Source: Pseudomonas sp. Irchel s3h14 (GTDB taxonomy: Bacteria > Pseudomonadota > Gammaproteobacteria > Pseudomonadales > Pseudomonadaceae). Taken from it: DNA of 64,000 nt. Below the pieces are notes generated by a model, which saw only the letters and a list, made by a program, of their open reading frames with translations, did no database searches and had not been told where the DNA came from. The stretch covers positions 62,001 through 126,000 of the forward strand of contig NZ_FYDJ01000013.1 in assembly GCF_900187425.1 (NCBI RefSeq). Direction: 5' to 3'. The translations under genes and the position numbers were made by a program. Positions 1 to 8,092 of this stretch are shown here, piece after piece. Within the stretch, counting starts at the first letter, position 1; each line of letters starts with the position of its first letter.

Positions 1-1
1 G

Positions 2-385
2 GCCTGTCAGCAGCCTCGCCCGCAAGACCTCAATCGTCTGCGCGACTTGATCGATAGTGAGCGCCGGTGTCTGGAGCGCGATCAGCGTGGCCCGGCGATT
101 CGGTTGTCCGGGGAGTTTCATTTGCAGTTGGCCGAAATGGCGGGGAATGCACCGTTGGCGCATTTTCTTGGCAGTCTGGTGCCGCTGACTTCACTGGCGA
201 TTGCGCAATTTGATGCGCAGGCGGAGGGTTATTGCGTGTGGCAGGCGCACGAATCGCTTGTGGATGCGGTTGAGGGGAGGGATGCGGTAACGGCCGAGAC
301 TTTAATCAGCCAACACCTGGATCATTTGGAGGCGGTATTGCTGAACTCACAACCGATATTCCGCCCGAATCGTGTTGCTGGTTAG
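2..385 (+). CDS. GntR-family regulator, C-terminal FCD domain (5' truncated by window)
   Basis: The reading frame is open from the window edge and encodes the end of an FCD-type ligand-binding domain. The recognisable segments are EFHLQLAEMAGN, then the HESLVDAVEGRD block, then a histidine near QHLDHLEAVL; histidines at such positions help bind a metal or carboxylate effector in FCD proteins. The DNA-binding winged helix is outside the window, so neither target nor effector can be inferred. An internal ATG at 47 is only an in-frame methionine, not a start. A REP-type palindrome follows the stop codon directly and separates it from the convergent yjiA operon. Family assignment is good; exact function is unknown. 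Confidence 0.8.
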   Translation, partial: ACQQPRPQDLNRLRDLIDSERRCLERDQRGPAIRLSGEFHLQLAEMAGNAPLAHFLGSLVPLTSLAIAQFDAQAEGYCVWQAHESLVDAVEGRDAVTAETLISQHLDHLEAVLLNSQPIFRPNRVAG

Positions 386-390
386 ATCGC

Positions 391-457
391 CTTCGCGAGC
401 AAGCCCGCTCCCACAGGGGAATGCATTCCAAATGTGGGAGCGGGCTTGCTCGCGAAG
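391..457. repeat. REP/REPIN-type palindrome, type A
   Basis: Two 25-bp arms (391-415 and 433-457) are perfect reverse complements around a 17-bp loop. The core word is GTGGGAGCGGGCTTGCTCGC. It lies between two convergent stop codons, the usual place for Pseudomonas REP elements. The same type recurs at 4408, 35455, 38836 and 63707. Confidence 0.9.
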
Positions 458-488
458 AGGGCCTGATACTCACTGAAGATTTATGTCT

Positions 489-1475
489 TTACTCCGCCGC
501 CACCCGCGCAAACCCCTCACGAATCTTCTCTTCCGGCAAATCATCGGCAATGAACACGATCACGCTTTCACGCGTTTCATCGTCAGCCCACTCCGTGTCC
601 CAATCGAATCCGTATAACTTCAACACACCCTGAAACACCATGCGCCGCGGCTCGCCAAGGATGTTCAACACGCCTTTGTAGCGCAGCAATTGCTTGCCAT
701 GGTCCTCCAGCAGTTCGTTCATGAACTCGCTGAGCTTGTCGATATCCAGCGGCTTGTCGGTGCGCAGCACCAGGCTGGAAATGCGGTCGATGGACGGCGC
801 TTTGCTCACCGGGCGCAGGCTGACGCCGCCACCCAGGTCGGCATTGAGATTAAAACCGCGCACGTCGAGCAGTTCGGCCAGGTCAATCTTGCCGTGCTCG
901 ACCACGCGGATCGGTGCGCGACGGTTGATGCGGGTCAGGCGCTCGCTCAGCGCGGTAAAGGTCGTCTCGTCCACCAGATCGCGTTTGCTCACCAGTAACC
1001 GGTCGGCAAAACCGATCTGCGCCTGGGCGATGGTTTGAGTCAGGTGAGTGTCAGCGTGCGCCGCATCGACCAGGGTGATGATGCCGTCGAGGATGTAGCG
1101 CTCGCGCAGCTCTTCATCGATGAAAAAGGTTTGGGCCACAGGTGCCGGGTCGGCCAGGCCGGTGCATTCGATCACCAGACGGTCGAAGGCGATTTCGCCG
1201 CTGTCCAGGCGTTCGAGCAGCAGGTACAAAGCCTTGGTCAGGTCAGTGTGGATGGTGCAGCAGACGCAGCCGTTGGACAGCGTCATCACTTGCACCGGTT
1301 CGTCGCCCAACAGTTGGGTGTCGATACCGGCGTCGCTGAATTCGTTCTCGATCACGGCGATTTTCAGGCCGTGTTCGGCTTTGAGCAGGTAGCGCAACAG
1401 CGTGGTTTTTCCCGCGCCAAGAAAGCCACTGAGGATTGTTACCGGGATAGGGGGTAGCAAAAGAAGGTCTCCCAT
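489..1475 (-). CDS. yjiA: CobW/YjiA-family GTPase, metal-chaperone type
   Basis: This is a G3E P-loop GTPase of the COG0523/CobW group. The Walker A motif GFLGAGKT is at residues 17-24 and the hallmark metal-binding motif GCVCC at about 69-73; the CobW C-terminal domain follows (about residues 225-320). Such proteins use GTP hydrolysis to deliver Zn, Ni or Co; the partner is unknown here. It is the last gene of a btsT/cstA-ybdD-yjiA operon, the same order as E. coli yjiY-yjiX-yjiA. The ATG at 1475 has no clear ribosome site, whereas a GGGAG overlapping it is well spaced for a TTG at 1460, so the true start may be five codons later. A REP-like palindrome fills the gap to ybdD. Confidence 0.88.
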   Translation of the reverse strand: MGDLLLLPPIPVTILSGFLGAGKTTLLRYLLKAEHGLKIAVIENEFSDAGIDTQLLGDEPVQVMTLSNGCVCCTIHTDLTKALYLLLERLDSGEIAFDRLVIECTGLADPAPVAQTFFIDEELRERYILDGIITLVDAAHADTHLTQTIAQAQIGFADRLLVSKRDLVDETTFTALSERLTRINRRAPIRVVEHGKIDLAELLDVRGFNLNADLGGGVSLRPVSKAPSIDRISSLVLRTDKPLDIDKLSEFMNELLEDHGKQLLRYKGVLNILGEPRRMVFQGVLKLYGFDWDTEWADDETRESVIVFIADDLPEEKIREGFARVAAE

Positions 1476-1487
1476 ACACTGAAAAAA

Positions 1488-1557
1488 CTGTAGGAGCCTG
1501 GCTTGCCAGCGATGGCGTCTTCAAGATCGCTATCGCCGGCAAGCCGTGCTCCTACAG
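1488..1557. repeat. REP-like palindrome, type B
   Basis: The left arm starts CTGTAGGAGCCTGGCTTGCC and the right arm ends with its near-perfect reverse complement (GGCAAGCCGTGCTCCTACAG). It sits inside the btsT-ybdD-yjiA operon, between ybdD and yjiA, so it may affect the mRNA level of yjiA relative to the upstream genes. Related copies are at 25143, 29739 and 50494. Confidence 0.88.
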
Positions 1558-1582
1558 TGGTGTGTTACCTAAGCCTCGTGCT

Positions 1583-1780
1583 TCAACAGCACTTCGGCCC
1601 ACCCTTGCCACCGTAACGAGCCTCTTGGCGTTCCCTGAAGAACATCTCGTAAGTCATCACCGGCTTGTCCGGGTGTTTGGTTTGCATATGCTCGACGTAA
1701 TTGTCGTAGTCGGGCATCCCGACCATCAGGCGCGCAGCCTGACCGAGGTATTTACCGAGGCGACTCAGGTCATTGAACAT
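1583..1780 (-). CDS. ybdD: YbdD/YjiX small protein
   Basis: A 65-residue cytoplasmic protein of the YbdD/YjiX (DUF466) family, ending in GGKGGPKCC, the cysteine-containing tail typical of the family. It is always found next to CstA/BtsT carriers and is needed for full pyruvate transport in E. coli, although its mechanism is not known. It starts 14 bp after the stop of the carrier gene, so the two are cotranscribed. Confidence 0.9.
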   Translation of the reverse strand: MFNDLSRLGKYLGQAARLMVGMPDYDNYVEHMQTKHPDKPVMTYEMFFRERQEARYGGKGGPKCC

Positions 1781-1794
1781 GCTGCAATCCTCGA

Positions 1795-3861
1795 TTACGC
1801 ATCCGGCAGAGCCTGGAATGGCGCTTCTTTATCCGTACGTTGTTTGCTGCCCCAAGCGGAAATACCGACCTTGAGCGCATAGAACAGGATACTGAATACC
1901 ACGAACAGGAACAGCGCGGTCAGCGTTGCGTTGGTGTAGGCGTTGAAGATCACGTGTTGCATCTGCGTAATGTCCTTGGCCGGGGCGAGGATCTGACCGT
2001 TGGCCAGCGCATCGCTGTATTTCTTGGCCAGCGACAGGAAGCCGATCGCCGGGTTGGCGTCGAACAGCTTGATGAAGCCGGCGGTGGTGGTACAGATCAG
2101 TAGCCACACGGCGGGCAGCATGGTCACCCAGACGTAGCGCTGGCGTTTCATTTTGATCAGCACAACGGTCGCCAGCATCAGCGCGATACCGGCGAGCATC
2201 TGGTTGGAGATACCGAACAGCGGCCACAAGGTGTTGATGCCACCCAGCGGATCGATCACGCCCTGGTACAGCAACCAACCCCACATCGCCACGCAACCGG
2301 CGGTTGCGATCAGGTTGGCGGTCCAGGATTCAGTGCGTTTCAGCGCTGGCACGAAGGAACCGAGCAAGTCCTGCAGCATGAAACGCCCGGCACGGGTACC
2401 GGCATCGACGGCGGTCAGGATGAACAGCGCTTCGAACAGAATCGCGAAGTGGTACCAGAACGCCATGGTGTTTTCACCTGGCAGGACACTGTGCAGGATC
2501 TGCGCAATACCGACCGCTAGGGTCGGCGCACCGCCGGCACGGGCCAGGATGGTGGTTTCACCGATGTCCTTGGCCACCGCTTGCAACGCTTCCGGGGTAA
2601 TTGCAAAGCCCCAACTGCTGACGGTTTGAGCCACAGCCACCACGTCACTGCCGACGACTGCCGCCGGGCTGTTCATGGCGAAATACACACCTGGCTCGAT
2701 CACCGAAGCCGCCACCATCGCCATGATGGCCACGAAGGATTCCATCAGCATGCCGCCGTAACCGATGTAACGGGCGTTGACTTCGTTATCCAGCAGTTTC
2801 GGCGTGGTGCCGGAGGAGATCAGCGCGTGGAAACCGGAGACCGCGCCACAGGCGATGGTGATGAACAGGAACGGGAACAGACCGCCCTTCCACACCGGCC
2901 CGGTGCCGTCGATAAACTGGGTGAGTGCCGGCATTTTCAGCTCAGGCATGGTGATCAGGATGCCGATCGCCAACGCCACGATGGTGCCGATTTTCAGGAA
3001 CGTCGACAGGTAGTCGCGCGGCGCCAGAATCAGCCAGACCGGTAACGAGGCGGCCACGAAACCGTAACCGACCAGCATCCACGTAATCTGCACGCCAGTG
3101 AAGCTGAACGCCTTGGCCCAGACCGGATCAGCGGCAATCTGCCCGCCGAGCCAGATCGAACCGAGCAGCAACAGCACACCGACAACGGAGATTTCACCGA
3201 TGCGGCCCGGACGGATGTAGCGCATGTAAATGCCCATGAACATCGCGATCGGGATGGTCGCCATCACCGTGAAAATACCCCACGGGCTTTCGGCCAGGGC
3301 TTTCACAACGATCAGCGCCAGCACCGCGAGGATGATGATCATGATCAGGAAGCAGCCAAACAGCGCGATGGTCCCGGGGATGCGGCCCATTTCTTCACGG
3401 ACCATGTCGCCGAGAGAACGGCCGTTGCGGCGAGTGGACATGAACAGGACCATGAAGTCCTGAACGGCACCGGCCAGCACCACGCCGGCAATCAGCCACA
3501 GCGTACCGGGCAGGTAGCCCATCTGCGCCGCCAGGACCGGACCGACCAGCGGCCCCGCGCCAGCGATGGCTGCGAAGTGGTGACCGAAGAGGATGTGTTT
3601 GTTGGTCGGCACGTAGTCCAGACCGTCATTATTGAGCACGGCGGGGGTGGCCCGTCGCGGGTCGAGTTGCATCACGTTGTTAGCGATGAACAGACTGTAG
3701 TAACGATACGCAACCAGATAGATGGCCACAGCGGCGACCACAATCCACAAGGCGTTGATCGCCTCGCCTCGGCGCAATGCCACTACACCAAGGGCGCACG
3801 CCCCTACGATTGCCAGCAGCAGCCAGGGTAGGTGGCGTAGCAGGCTATTATTATTTTTCAT
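1795..3861 (-). CDS. cstA: CstA/BtsT-family carbon-starvation pyruvate/peptide carrier
   Basis: A polytopic inner-membrane protein of 688 residues from the chosen start, with about 16-18 hydrophobic segments. The CstA-family signature around DYVPTNKHILFGHHFAAIAG lies near residue 85. Members import pyruvate (BtsT) or peptides/pyruvate (CstA) during carbon limitation. A longer frame begins 24 codons upstream, but MKNNNSLLRHLPWLL matches the usual family N-terminus and length. It heads the operon with ybdD and yjiA. The symbol is by family; substrate could be either. Confidence 0.92.
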   Translation of the reverse strand: MKNNNSLLRHLPWLLLAIVGACALGVVALRRGEAINALWIVVAAVAIYLVAYRYYSLFIANNVMQLDPRRATPAVLNNDGLDYVPTNKHILFGHHFAAIAGAGPLVGPVLAAQMGYLPGTLWLIAGVVLAGAVQDFMVLFMSTRRNGRSLGDMVREEMGRIPGTIALFGCFLIMIIILAVLALIVVKALAESPWGIFTVMATIPIAMFMGIYMRYIRPGRIGEISVVGVLLLLGSIWLGGQIAADPVWAKAFSFTGVQITWMLVGYGFVAASLPVWLILAPRDYLSTFLKIGTIVALAIGILITMPELKMPALTQFIDGTGPVWKGGLFPFLFITIACGAVSGFHALISSGTTPKLLDNEVNARYIGYGGMLMESFVAIMAMVAASVIEPGVYFAMNSPAAVVGSDVVAVAQTVSSWGFAITPEALQAVAKDIGETTILARAGGAPTLAVGIAQILHSVLPGENTMAFWYHFAILFEALFILTAVDAGTRAGRFMLQDLLGSFVPALKRTESWTANLIATAGCVAMWGWLLYQGVIDPLGGINTLWPLFGISNQMLAGIALMLATVVLIKMKRQRYVWVTMLPAVWLLICTTTAGFIKLFDANPAIGFLSLAKKYSDALANGQILAPAKDITQMQHVIFNAYTNATLTALFLFVVFSILFYALKVGISAWGSKQRTDKEAPFQALPDA

Positions 3862-4019
3862 TTTATGATTCCAGCCAGGGTGGACAAGAAAGACAGCCAT
3901 CCCGAGTTTAGCGCTAACGGCCGCAAAGGCCATCCCCCGACATGGGTTGAGCCATCACTTTGATGGCAGCCTTTGACAATGCGGGTCTATAGTCAGCGAA
4001 CATTTACGAGGATTGCGCC

Positions 4020-4388
4020 ATGAGCGAGCACACTGCCGATCGCCGCCGCTTCAAACGTATTGCGTTCGATGCCCGAACCGAGCTTAGCCAGGGGGAATAC
4101 ATTTGGCCGGTGAAGTTGATCGACCTGTCCCTTAAGGGACTGTTGATCGAAAAGCCCGAACCGTGGCTGGGGAATCGGGAGTGGCATTTTCTGGTCGATG
4201 TTCATCTCAACGAGGACGTCGCCATCAAGATGGATGTGCAACTGACCCACGATGATCATGGTCAGCTCGGGTTCGTCTGCCGACATATCAGCCTGGAATC
4301 CATCGAACGCTTGCGGCGATTGGTTGAACTCAACCTTGGCGACCCGCAGGAACTGGAGCGCGAATTGGGCGCCTTGATCGAAGTCTGA
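4020..4388 (+). CDS. PilZ-domain protein, putative c-di-GMP effector
   Basis: A single-domain 122-residue PilZ protein. Both c-di-GMP contact motifs are present: RRRFKR at residues 8-13 and DLSLKG at about 37-42, so it is likely a real binder rather than a degenerate PilZ. No membrane segment or second domain is visible, so it must act through a partner protein. It is divergent from cstA with a 158-bp spacer, and a REP palindrome follows the stop. The regulated process (motility, polysaccharide or other) cannot be told from the sequence. Confidence 0.88.
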   Translation: MSEHTADRRRFKRIAFDARTELSQGEYIWPVKLIDLSLKGLLIEKPEPWLGNREWHFLVDVHLNEDVAIKMDVQLTHDDHGQLGFVCRHISLESIERLRRLVELNLGDPQELERELGALIEV

Positions 4389-4407
4389 CAGACCAACACT
4401 ATTCCAA

Positions 4408-4497
4408 TGTGGGAGCGAGCCTGCTCGCGAATGCGGTCTGACATTCAACATTTAAGTCGACTGGCATACCGCTTTCGCGAGCAGGCTCGCTCCCACA
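4408..4497. repeat. REPIN-type inverted pair, type A
   Basis: Two arms of about 23 bp (4408-4430 and 4475-4497) are reverse complements separated by about 44 bp. The core word differs from the other type A copies by using GCGAGCCTGCTCGCG. It lies between the convergent PilZ and radA genes. Confidence 0.9.
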
Positions 4498-4518
4498 GGG
4501 ATTGTGTCGCCCCCGCAG

Positions 4519-5886
4519 CTACTCGAACAGCGCGTCCAACGCCTGTTCCAGACGCGTCACGGCGATAATCTGTAACCCCGGCGGCGCCTCTTTCGGCGCA
4601 TTGCCCTTGGGCACGATGGCGCGCTTGAAGCCGTGCTTGGCGGCCTCTTTCAAGCGCTCCTGGCCACTCGGTACCGGGCGTACTTCGCCAGAAAGCCCGA
4701 CTTCGCCGAATACCAGCAGATCATGAGGCAGTGGCCGGTTGCGCAAACTGGACATGACCGCTGCCATCAGCGCCAGATCGGAGGCCGTTTCCAACACCTT
4801 CACCCCGCCAACCACGTTGAGAAACACATCCTGATCGTGGGTCGGAATGCCGCCGTGACGGTGCAGCACCGCCAACAACATCGCCAGACGATTCTGATCC
4901 AGACCCAGCGTTACCCGACGTGGATTGGCCAGATGGCTGTCATCCACCAGTGCCTGGACTTCCACCAGCATCGGCCGCGTCCCTTCCCACGTCGCCATGA
5001 CCACACTGCCCGGCACTTCTTCCTGCGCACGGGTGAGAAAAATCGCCGAAGGGTTGGAGACTTCTTTCAAGCCCTTGTCGGTCATTCCGAACACGCCCAG
5101 TTCGTTGACGGCGCCGAAACGGTTTTTCACCGCTCGCAGCAAACGCAAACGCCCATCGGATTCGCCTTCGAAATACAGAACCGTGTCGACCATGTGTTCC
5201 AGCACTCGCGGCCCGGCCAATGCACCTTCTTTCGTCACGTGACCGACCAGGAAAATGGCCGTGCCGCTCTGCTTGGCATAGCGCACCAACAACGCCGCGC
5301 TTTCCCTGACCTGGGACACACCGCCCGGTGCCGATTGCAGTTGCTCGGTGAAGATCGTCTGGATGGAGTCGATCACCATCACCTTGGGCTTTTCCTGTCG
5401 AGCCGTGGCGATGATGGTCTCGATGCAGGTTTCGGTCATCACCCGCAGTTGATCCTGAGGCAAGCCGAGACGGCGAGCGCGCATGGCCACTTGCTGCTGG
5501 GATTCTTCGCCGGTGACGTAAAGTGCCGGCATGACTTTGGCGAGGTTGCACAAGGTTTGCAGCAGAATGGTCGATTTGCCGATGCCGGGATCACCGCCGA
5601 TCAACACCACCGAACCGTCCACCAGACCGCCGCCCAGCACTCGATCGAGCTCACTGGAGGCTGTGGAAAAACGCGGGATTTCTTCGACGCTGACTTCTGC
5701 CAGGGTCTTGATCTGCGCCTGTTGGCCAGTCCAGCCGGTGCGACCGCTGGGGGCTGCGGCGCCACCGCTCTCCACCATGGTTTCGGTCAGGGTGTTCCAG
5801 GCCCCGCACTCACCGCACTGGCCAGCCCACTTGGGGAAGGTTGAGCCGCACTCGGTGCAGCCGTACATGCGCTTGGCCTTGGCCAT
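4519..5886 (-). CDS. radA: DNA repair protein RadA (branch-migration ATPase)
   Basis: RadA processes recombination intermediates with RecA. The 455-residue product has the N-terminal zinc finger (C10, C13, C24, C27), a RecA-like core with Walker A GGDPGIGKST at about 97-106, the diagnostic KNRFG motif near residue 250, and a Lon-protease-like C-terminal domain (GLSGEVRPV region). A frame extension of five codons exists, but MAKAKRMYGCTECG is the conserved N-terminus. It appears monocistronic; the A/T-rich spacer before mscL begins upstream of it. Confidence 0.96.
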   Translation of the reverse strand: MAKAKRMYGCTECGSTFPKWAGQCGECGAWNTLTETMVESGGAAAPSGRTGWTGQQAQIKTLAEVSVEEIPRFSTASSELDRVLGGGLVDGSVVLIGGDPGIGKSTILLQTLCNLAKVMPALYVTGEESQQQVAMRARRLGLPQDQLRVMTETCIETIIATARQEKPKVMVIDSIQTIFTEQLQSAPGGVSQVRESAALLVRYAKQSGTAIFLVGHVTKEGALAGPRVLEHMVDTVLYFEGESDGRLRLLRAVKNRFGAVNELGVFGMTDKGLKEVSNPSAIFLTRAQEEVPGSVVMATWEGTRPMLVEVQALVDDSHLANPRRVTLGLDQNRLAMLLAVLHRHGGIPTHDQDVFLNVVGGVKVLETASDLALMAAVMSSLRNRPLPHDLLVFGEVGLSGEVRPVPSGQERLKEAAKHGFKRAIVPKGNAPKEAPPGLQIIAVTRLEQALDALFE

Positions 5887-6510
5887 CTGAACTCCCGGCA
5901 AAAACCGCGATGATAGCTCAGCTGGTGCGGATCAGCGCGGCGAAGTTACCCAGCGGATTTTCGGTAGCAACTTGTACAGCCCCTGGAATATAACCACCGC
6001 ATTACTAATTATAAAAACTTGTACAACTTCCCGCCCCGACATATCCAACCAAATACTCGTCTTACCCAATAAAACAAAAATCGGAACCTGTACAAATCTT
6101 AGCCATTTAAAACCTGAACGTACAACCCAACTATTAAGCCAACCTTATAATAGGAACAACCAAGCCAACGGCAATATAATGGCCTTCTAATATTTATCAC
6201 AGGTAATTTGTTTGAGGCGCGAGTCTTTATACCCTGCAAACCATTCATATAAAAACTTCATGTACCGCACGTTGCCTTGCGCGAATGCCCCTACTTTCTA
6301 TAGTTTAATCCTGCACCTCCTCGCTCGGCTGAGACGAGTGATCGACGGATAAAATGTTCAGCGAGCGCGCTGGATCCCCTTAGTCCCGGCTGCCCGAGCA
6401 GAGTGATGGCAATGTAGCCGGCAAGCTCTGTAAGCAGTTGTTTCGAGCAGGAAGCATCATGCTGATTTACACTGCTCTCACCAACCTCATCTGTAACAAG
6501 GAAATAACCT
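5887..6510. other. Long A/T-rich intergenic region with repeated TGTACA words
   Basis: This 624-bp spacer separates the radA and mscL start regions. The middle part (about 5970-6250) is far richer in A/T than its surroundings and has no convincing gene; the 72-codon frame at 5972-6190 has no ribosome site and an unnatural composition. The word TTGTACA occurs at 5972 and 6019, CTGTACA at 6088 and CGTACA at 6119, each preceded by A/C-rich sequence, so the region looks like a degenerate repeat tract or a multi-site protein-binding region. Confidence 0.5.
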
Positions 6511-6924
6511 ATGGGCGTGATAAGTGAGTTCAAGGCCTTCGCGGTCAAAGGTAACGTGGTCGACATGGCCGTCGGTATCATCATCGGCGCCGCCTTCGGC
6601 AAGATCGTTTCATCGTTTGTCGGCGACGTGGTGATGCCACCCATTGGCCTGCTGATCGGGGGGGTGGACTTCAGTGACCTGGCCGTTACGCTCAAAGCAG
6701 CCAACGGCGATATTCCGGCGGTAGTGCTGGCGTACGGCAAATTCATCCAGAGCCTGATTGACTTCATCATCGTCGCCTTCGCGATCTTCATGGGCGTCAA
6801 AGCCATCAACCGCATGAAACGCGAAGAGGCCGTTGCGCCAACGCTGCCGCCGGTTCCGACCAAGGAAGAAGAGTTGCTGGAAGAGATCCGCGATCTGCTC
6901 AAGGCTCAGAACAATCAGCCCTGA
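6511..6924 (+). CDS. mscL: Large-conductance mechanosensitive channel MscL
   Basis: MscL is the homopentameric inner-membrane safety valve that opens under membrane tension during hypo-osmotic shock. The 137 residues match the family length. The N-terminal amphipathic helix and pore helix TM1 (FKAFAVKGNVVDMAVGIIIG, residues 6-25, with the glycine/alanine-rich constriction) are followed by TM2 (about 75-100) and the acidic C-terminal helix ELLEEIRDLLK. AAGGAAAT about 8 bp before the ATG is a clear ribosome site. A strong terminator follows. Confidence 0.96.
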   Translation: MGVISEFKAFAVKGNVVDMAVGIIIGAAFGKIVSSFVGDVVMPPIGLLIGGVDFSDLAVTLKAANGDIPAVVLAYGKFIQSLIDFIIVAFAIFMGVKAINRMKREEAVAPTLPPVPTKEEELLEEIRDLLKAQNNQP

Positions 6925-6944
6925 ACGCGTTAGTCAAACAAGAA

Positions 6945-6972
6945 ACGGCACCCTTGAGGCGCCGTTTTTTTT
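6945..6972 (+). terminator. Rho-independent terminator of mscL
   Basis: ACGGCACC pairs with GGCGCCGT (one mismatch) and is followed by eight Ts. It overlaps the last bases of the convergent fpr gene, so it ends mscL transcription right at the fpr stop. Confidence 0.9.
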
Positions 6973-7747
6973 ACCAGTAGTTTTCCACCGCCACTTGCCC
7001 GGGTCGGCGACTGAGGCTCAAGTGCATGTGGCGCTGTTTGAGCAATTTGCGCGTGTCATCGATCATCTGCGGATTGCCGCAGAGCATGACCCTCGAGTGC
7101 TCGGCCGTCAGCGCCAGGCCTGCCGCCCGCTCCAGCTCGCCATTTTCGATCAGCGCAGTGATCCGGCCGCTCAGAGCGCCATGATGCTGCTCGCGCGTGA
7201 CCGTGGTAATGAACTGCAGCTTGTGCGCAAACTCCGCTAAATAGTCGCGCTGGGCCAACCCGCTGACGAGGTCCTGATAAGCCAGTTCCCGGGCTTCGCG
7301 CACACTGTAGACCAGGATGATTCGTTCGAATTTATCCCAGACCTCGAAGTCCTGCAGGATCGACAGAAACGGCGCCAGGCCGGTGCCTGTGGATAACAAC
7401 CAGAGATCACGGCCGTCGACAAAGCGATCCAGCGTCAGGTAACCAAAGGCCTGACGCTCGACCAGCAGCGTATCGCCGACGCCCAGCCGGCTCAGCTCAC
7501 TGGTGAACTCCCCCCCTGGCACCACAATGGAAAAGAATTCGAGGAACTCGTCATAGGGCGACGACACCATGGAATAGGCGCGCCATACGGTGCTGCCGTC
7601 AGCCTTGGTAACGCCCAGCCGGGCGAATTGACCTGCGCGAAAACGAAAACCCGGATCCCGGGTGGTCCGCAAGGTGAACAGACTGGGGGTCAGCGACTGG
7701 ACGTCGAGCAAGGTCTGGCGAGTGAATTTTTCTGCACTGGCGGTCAT
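6971..7747 (-). CDS. fpr: Ferredoxin/flavodoxin-NADP+ reductase
   Basis: A 258-residue bacterial-type FNR. The FAD-binding beta-barrel holds the RAYSMVSSPYDE motif (conserved RxYS near residue 50), and the NADP-binding domain holds STGTGLAPFLS (about 110-120) and CGNPQMIDD (about 225). The C-terminus ends in an aromatic residue (VENYW), where aromatic caps stack on the FAD in several reductases. The enzyme passes electrons between NADPH and ferredoxin or flavodoxin, often in oxidative-stress defence. Many pseudomonads have two paralogues; this looks like the FprB type rather than the classical FprA. The start at MTASAEKF is chosen over an ATG four codons upstream. Confidence 0.88.
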   Translation of the reverse strand: MTASAEKFTRQTLLDVQSLTPSLFTLRTTRDPGFRFRAGQFARLGVTKADGSTVWRAYSMVSSPYDEFLEFFSIVVPGGEFTSELSRLGVGDTLLVERQAFGYLTLDRFVDGRDLWLLSTGTGLAPFLSILQDFEVWDKFERIILVYSVREARELAYQDLVSGLAQRDYLAEFAHKLQFITTVTREQHHGALSGRITALIENGELERAAGLALTAEHSRVMLCGNPQMIDDTRKLLKQRHMHLSLSRRPGQVAVENYW

Positions 7748-7867
7748 GGGGTGCTCCATTCAACAGATAGCCACAGTGTCCCGCAAAGCGGAGGGCTTAA
7801 ACACCGGTGATTTGTAGTGGCTTTAGCCAGGGCCTCATTCGCATTAGCTTAATAGTACGACTTAACA

Positions 7868-7883
7868 TTAACCAGCCGGTTAA
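7868..7883. promoter_or_regulatory. Palindrome TTAACCAGCCGGTTAA upstream of fpr
   Basis: Six-base perfect arms (TTAACC/GGTTAA) around a 4-bp centre, 121 bp before the fpr start and 210 bp before luxR. The half-site TTAACCAGC is identical to that of the proposed TetR operator at 20995. It is a candidate operator only; no -10 or -35 element is obvious beside it. Confidence 0.4.
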
Positions 7884-8027
7884 CACACACATTCAAGCCT
7901 GATCATAGTAAGACTGACATTTTTGTTATCTACGCCAGTACTCCTTAACGTTAGAACCAGATACTTGCTTAAAAATCGCAAATAAAGCCAAAAAGTCTCA
8001 CACGAACATAGGAAACATCCTACACTC

Positions 8028-8037
8028 GGCACGTGCC
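8028..8037. promoter_or_regulatory. Palindrome GGCACGTGCC upstream of the LuxR solo
   Basis: A perfect 10-bp palindrome 56 bp before the luxR start codon, embedded in A/T-rich DNA. It is not a canonical lux box, but its position suits a self-regulatory operator. Confidence 0.35.
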
Positions 8038-8092
8038 AGATTATTGGATCCAAAAAGGCACCCCCAAGTAATATCACACATGGAGATACACA

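Noticed and set aside
4633..5844. 403-codon plus-strand frame antisense to radA
   Set aside because: Shadow of radA in the G/C-rich third-position pattern; no ribosome site or recognisable domain.
5972..6190. 72-codon frame in the A/T-rich spacer
   Set aside because: No ribosome site, no plausible composition, and the TGTACA words run through it.
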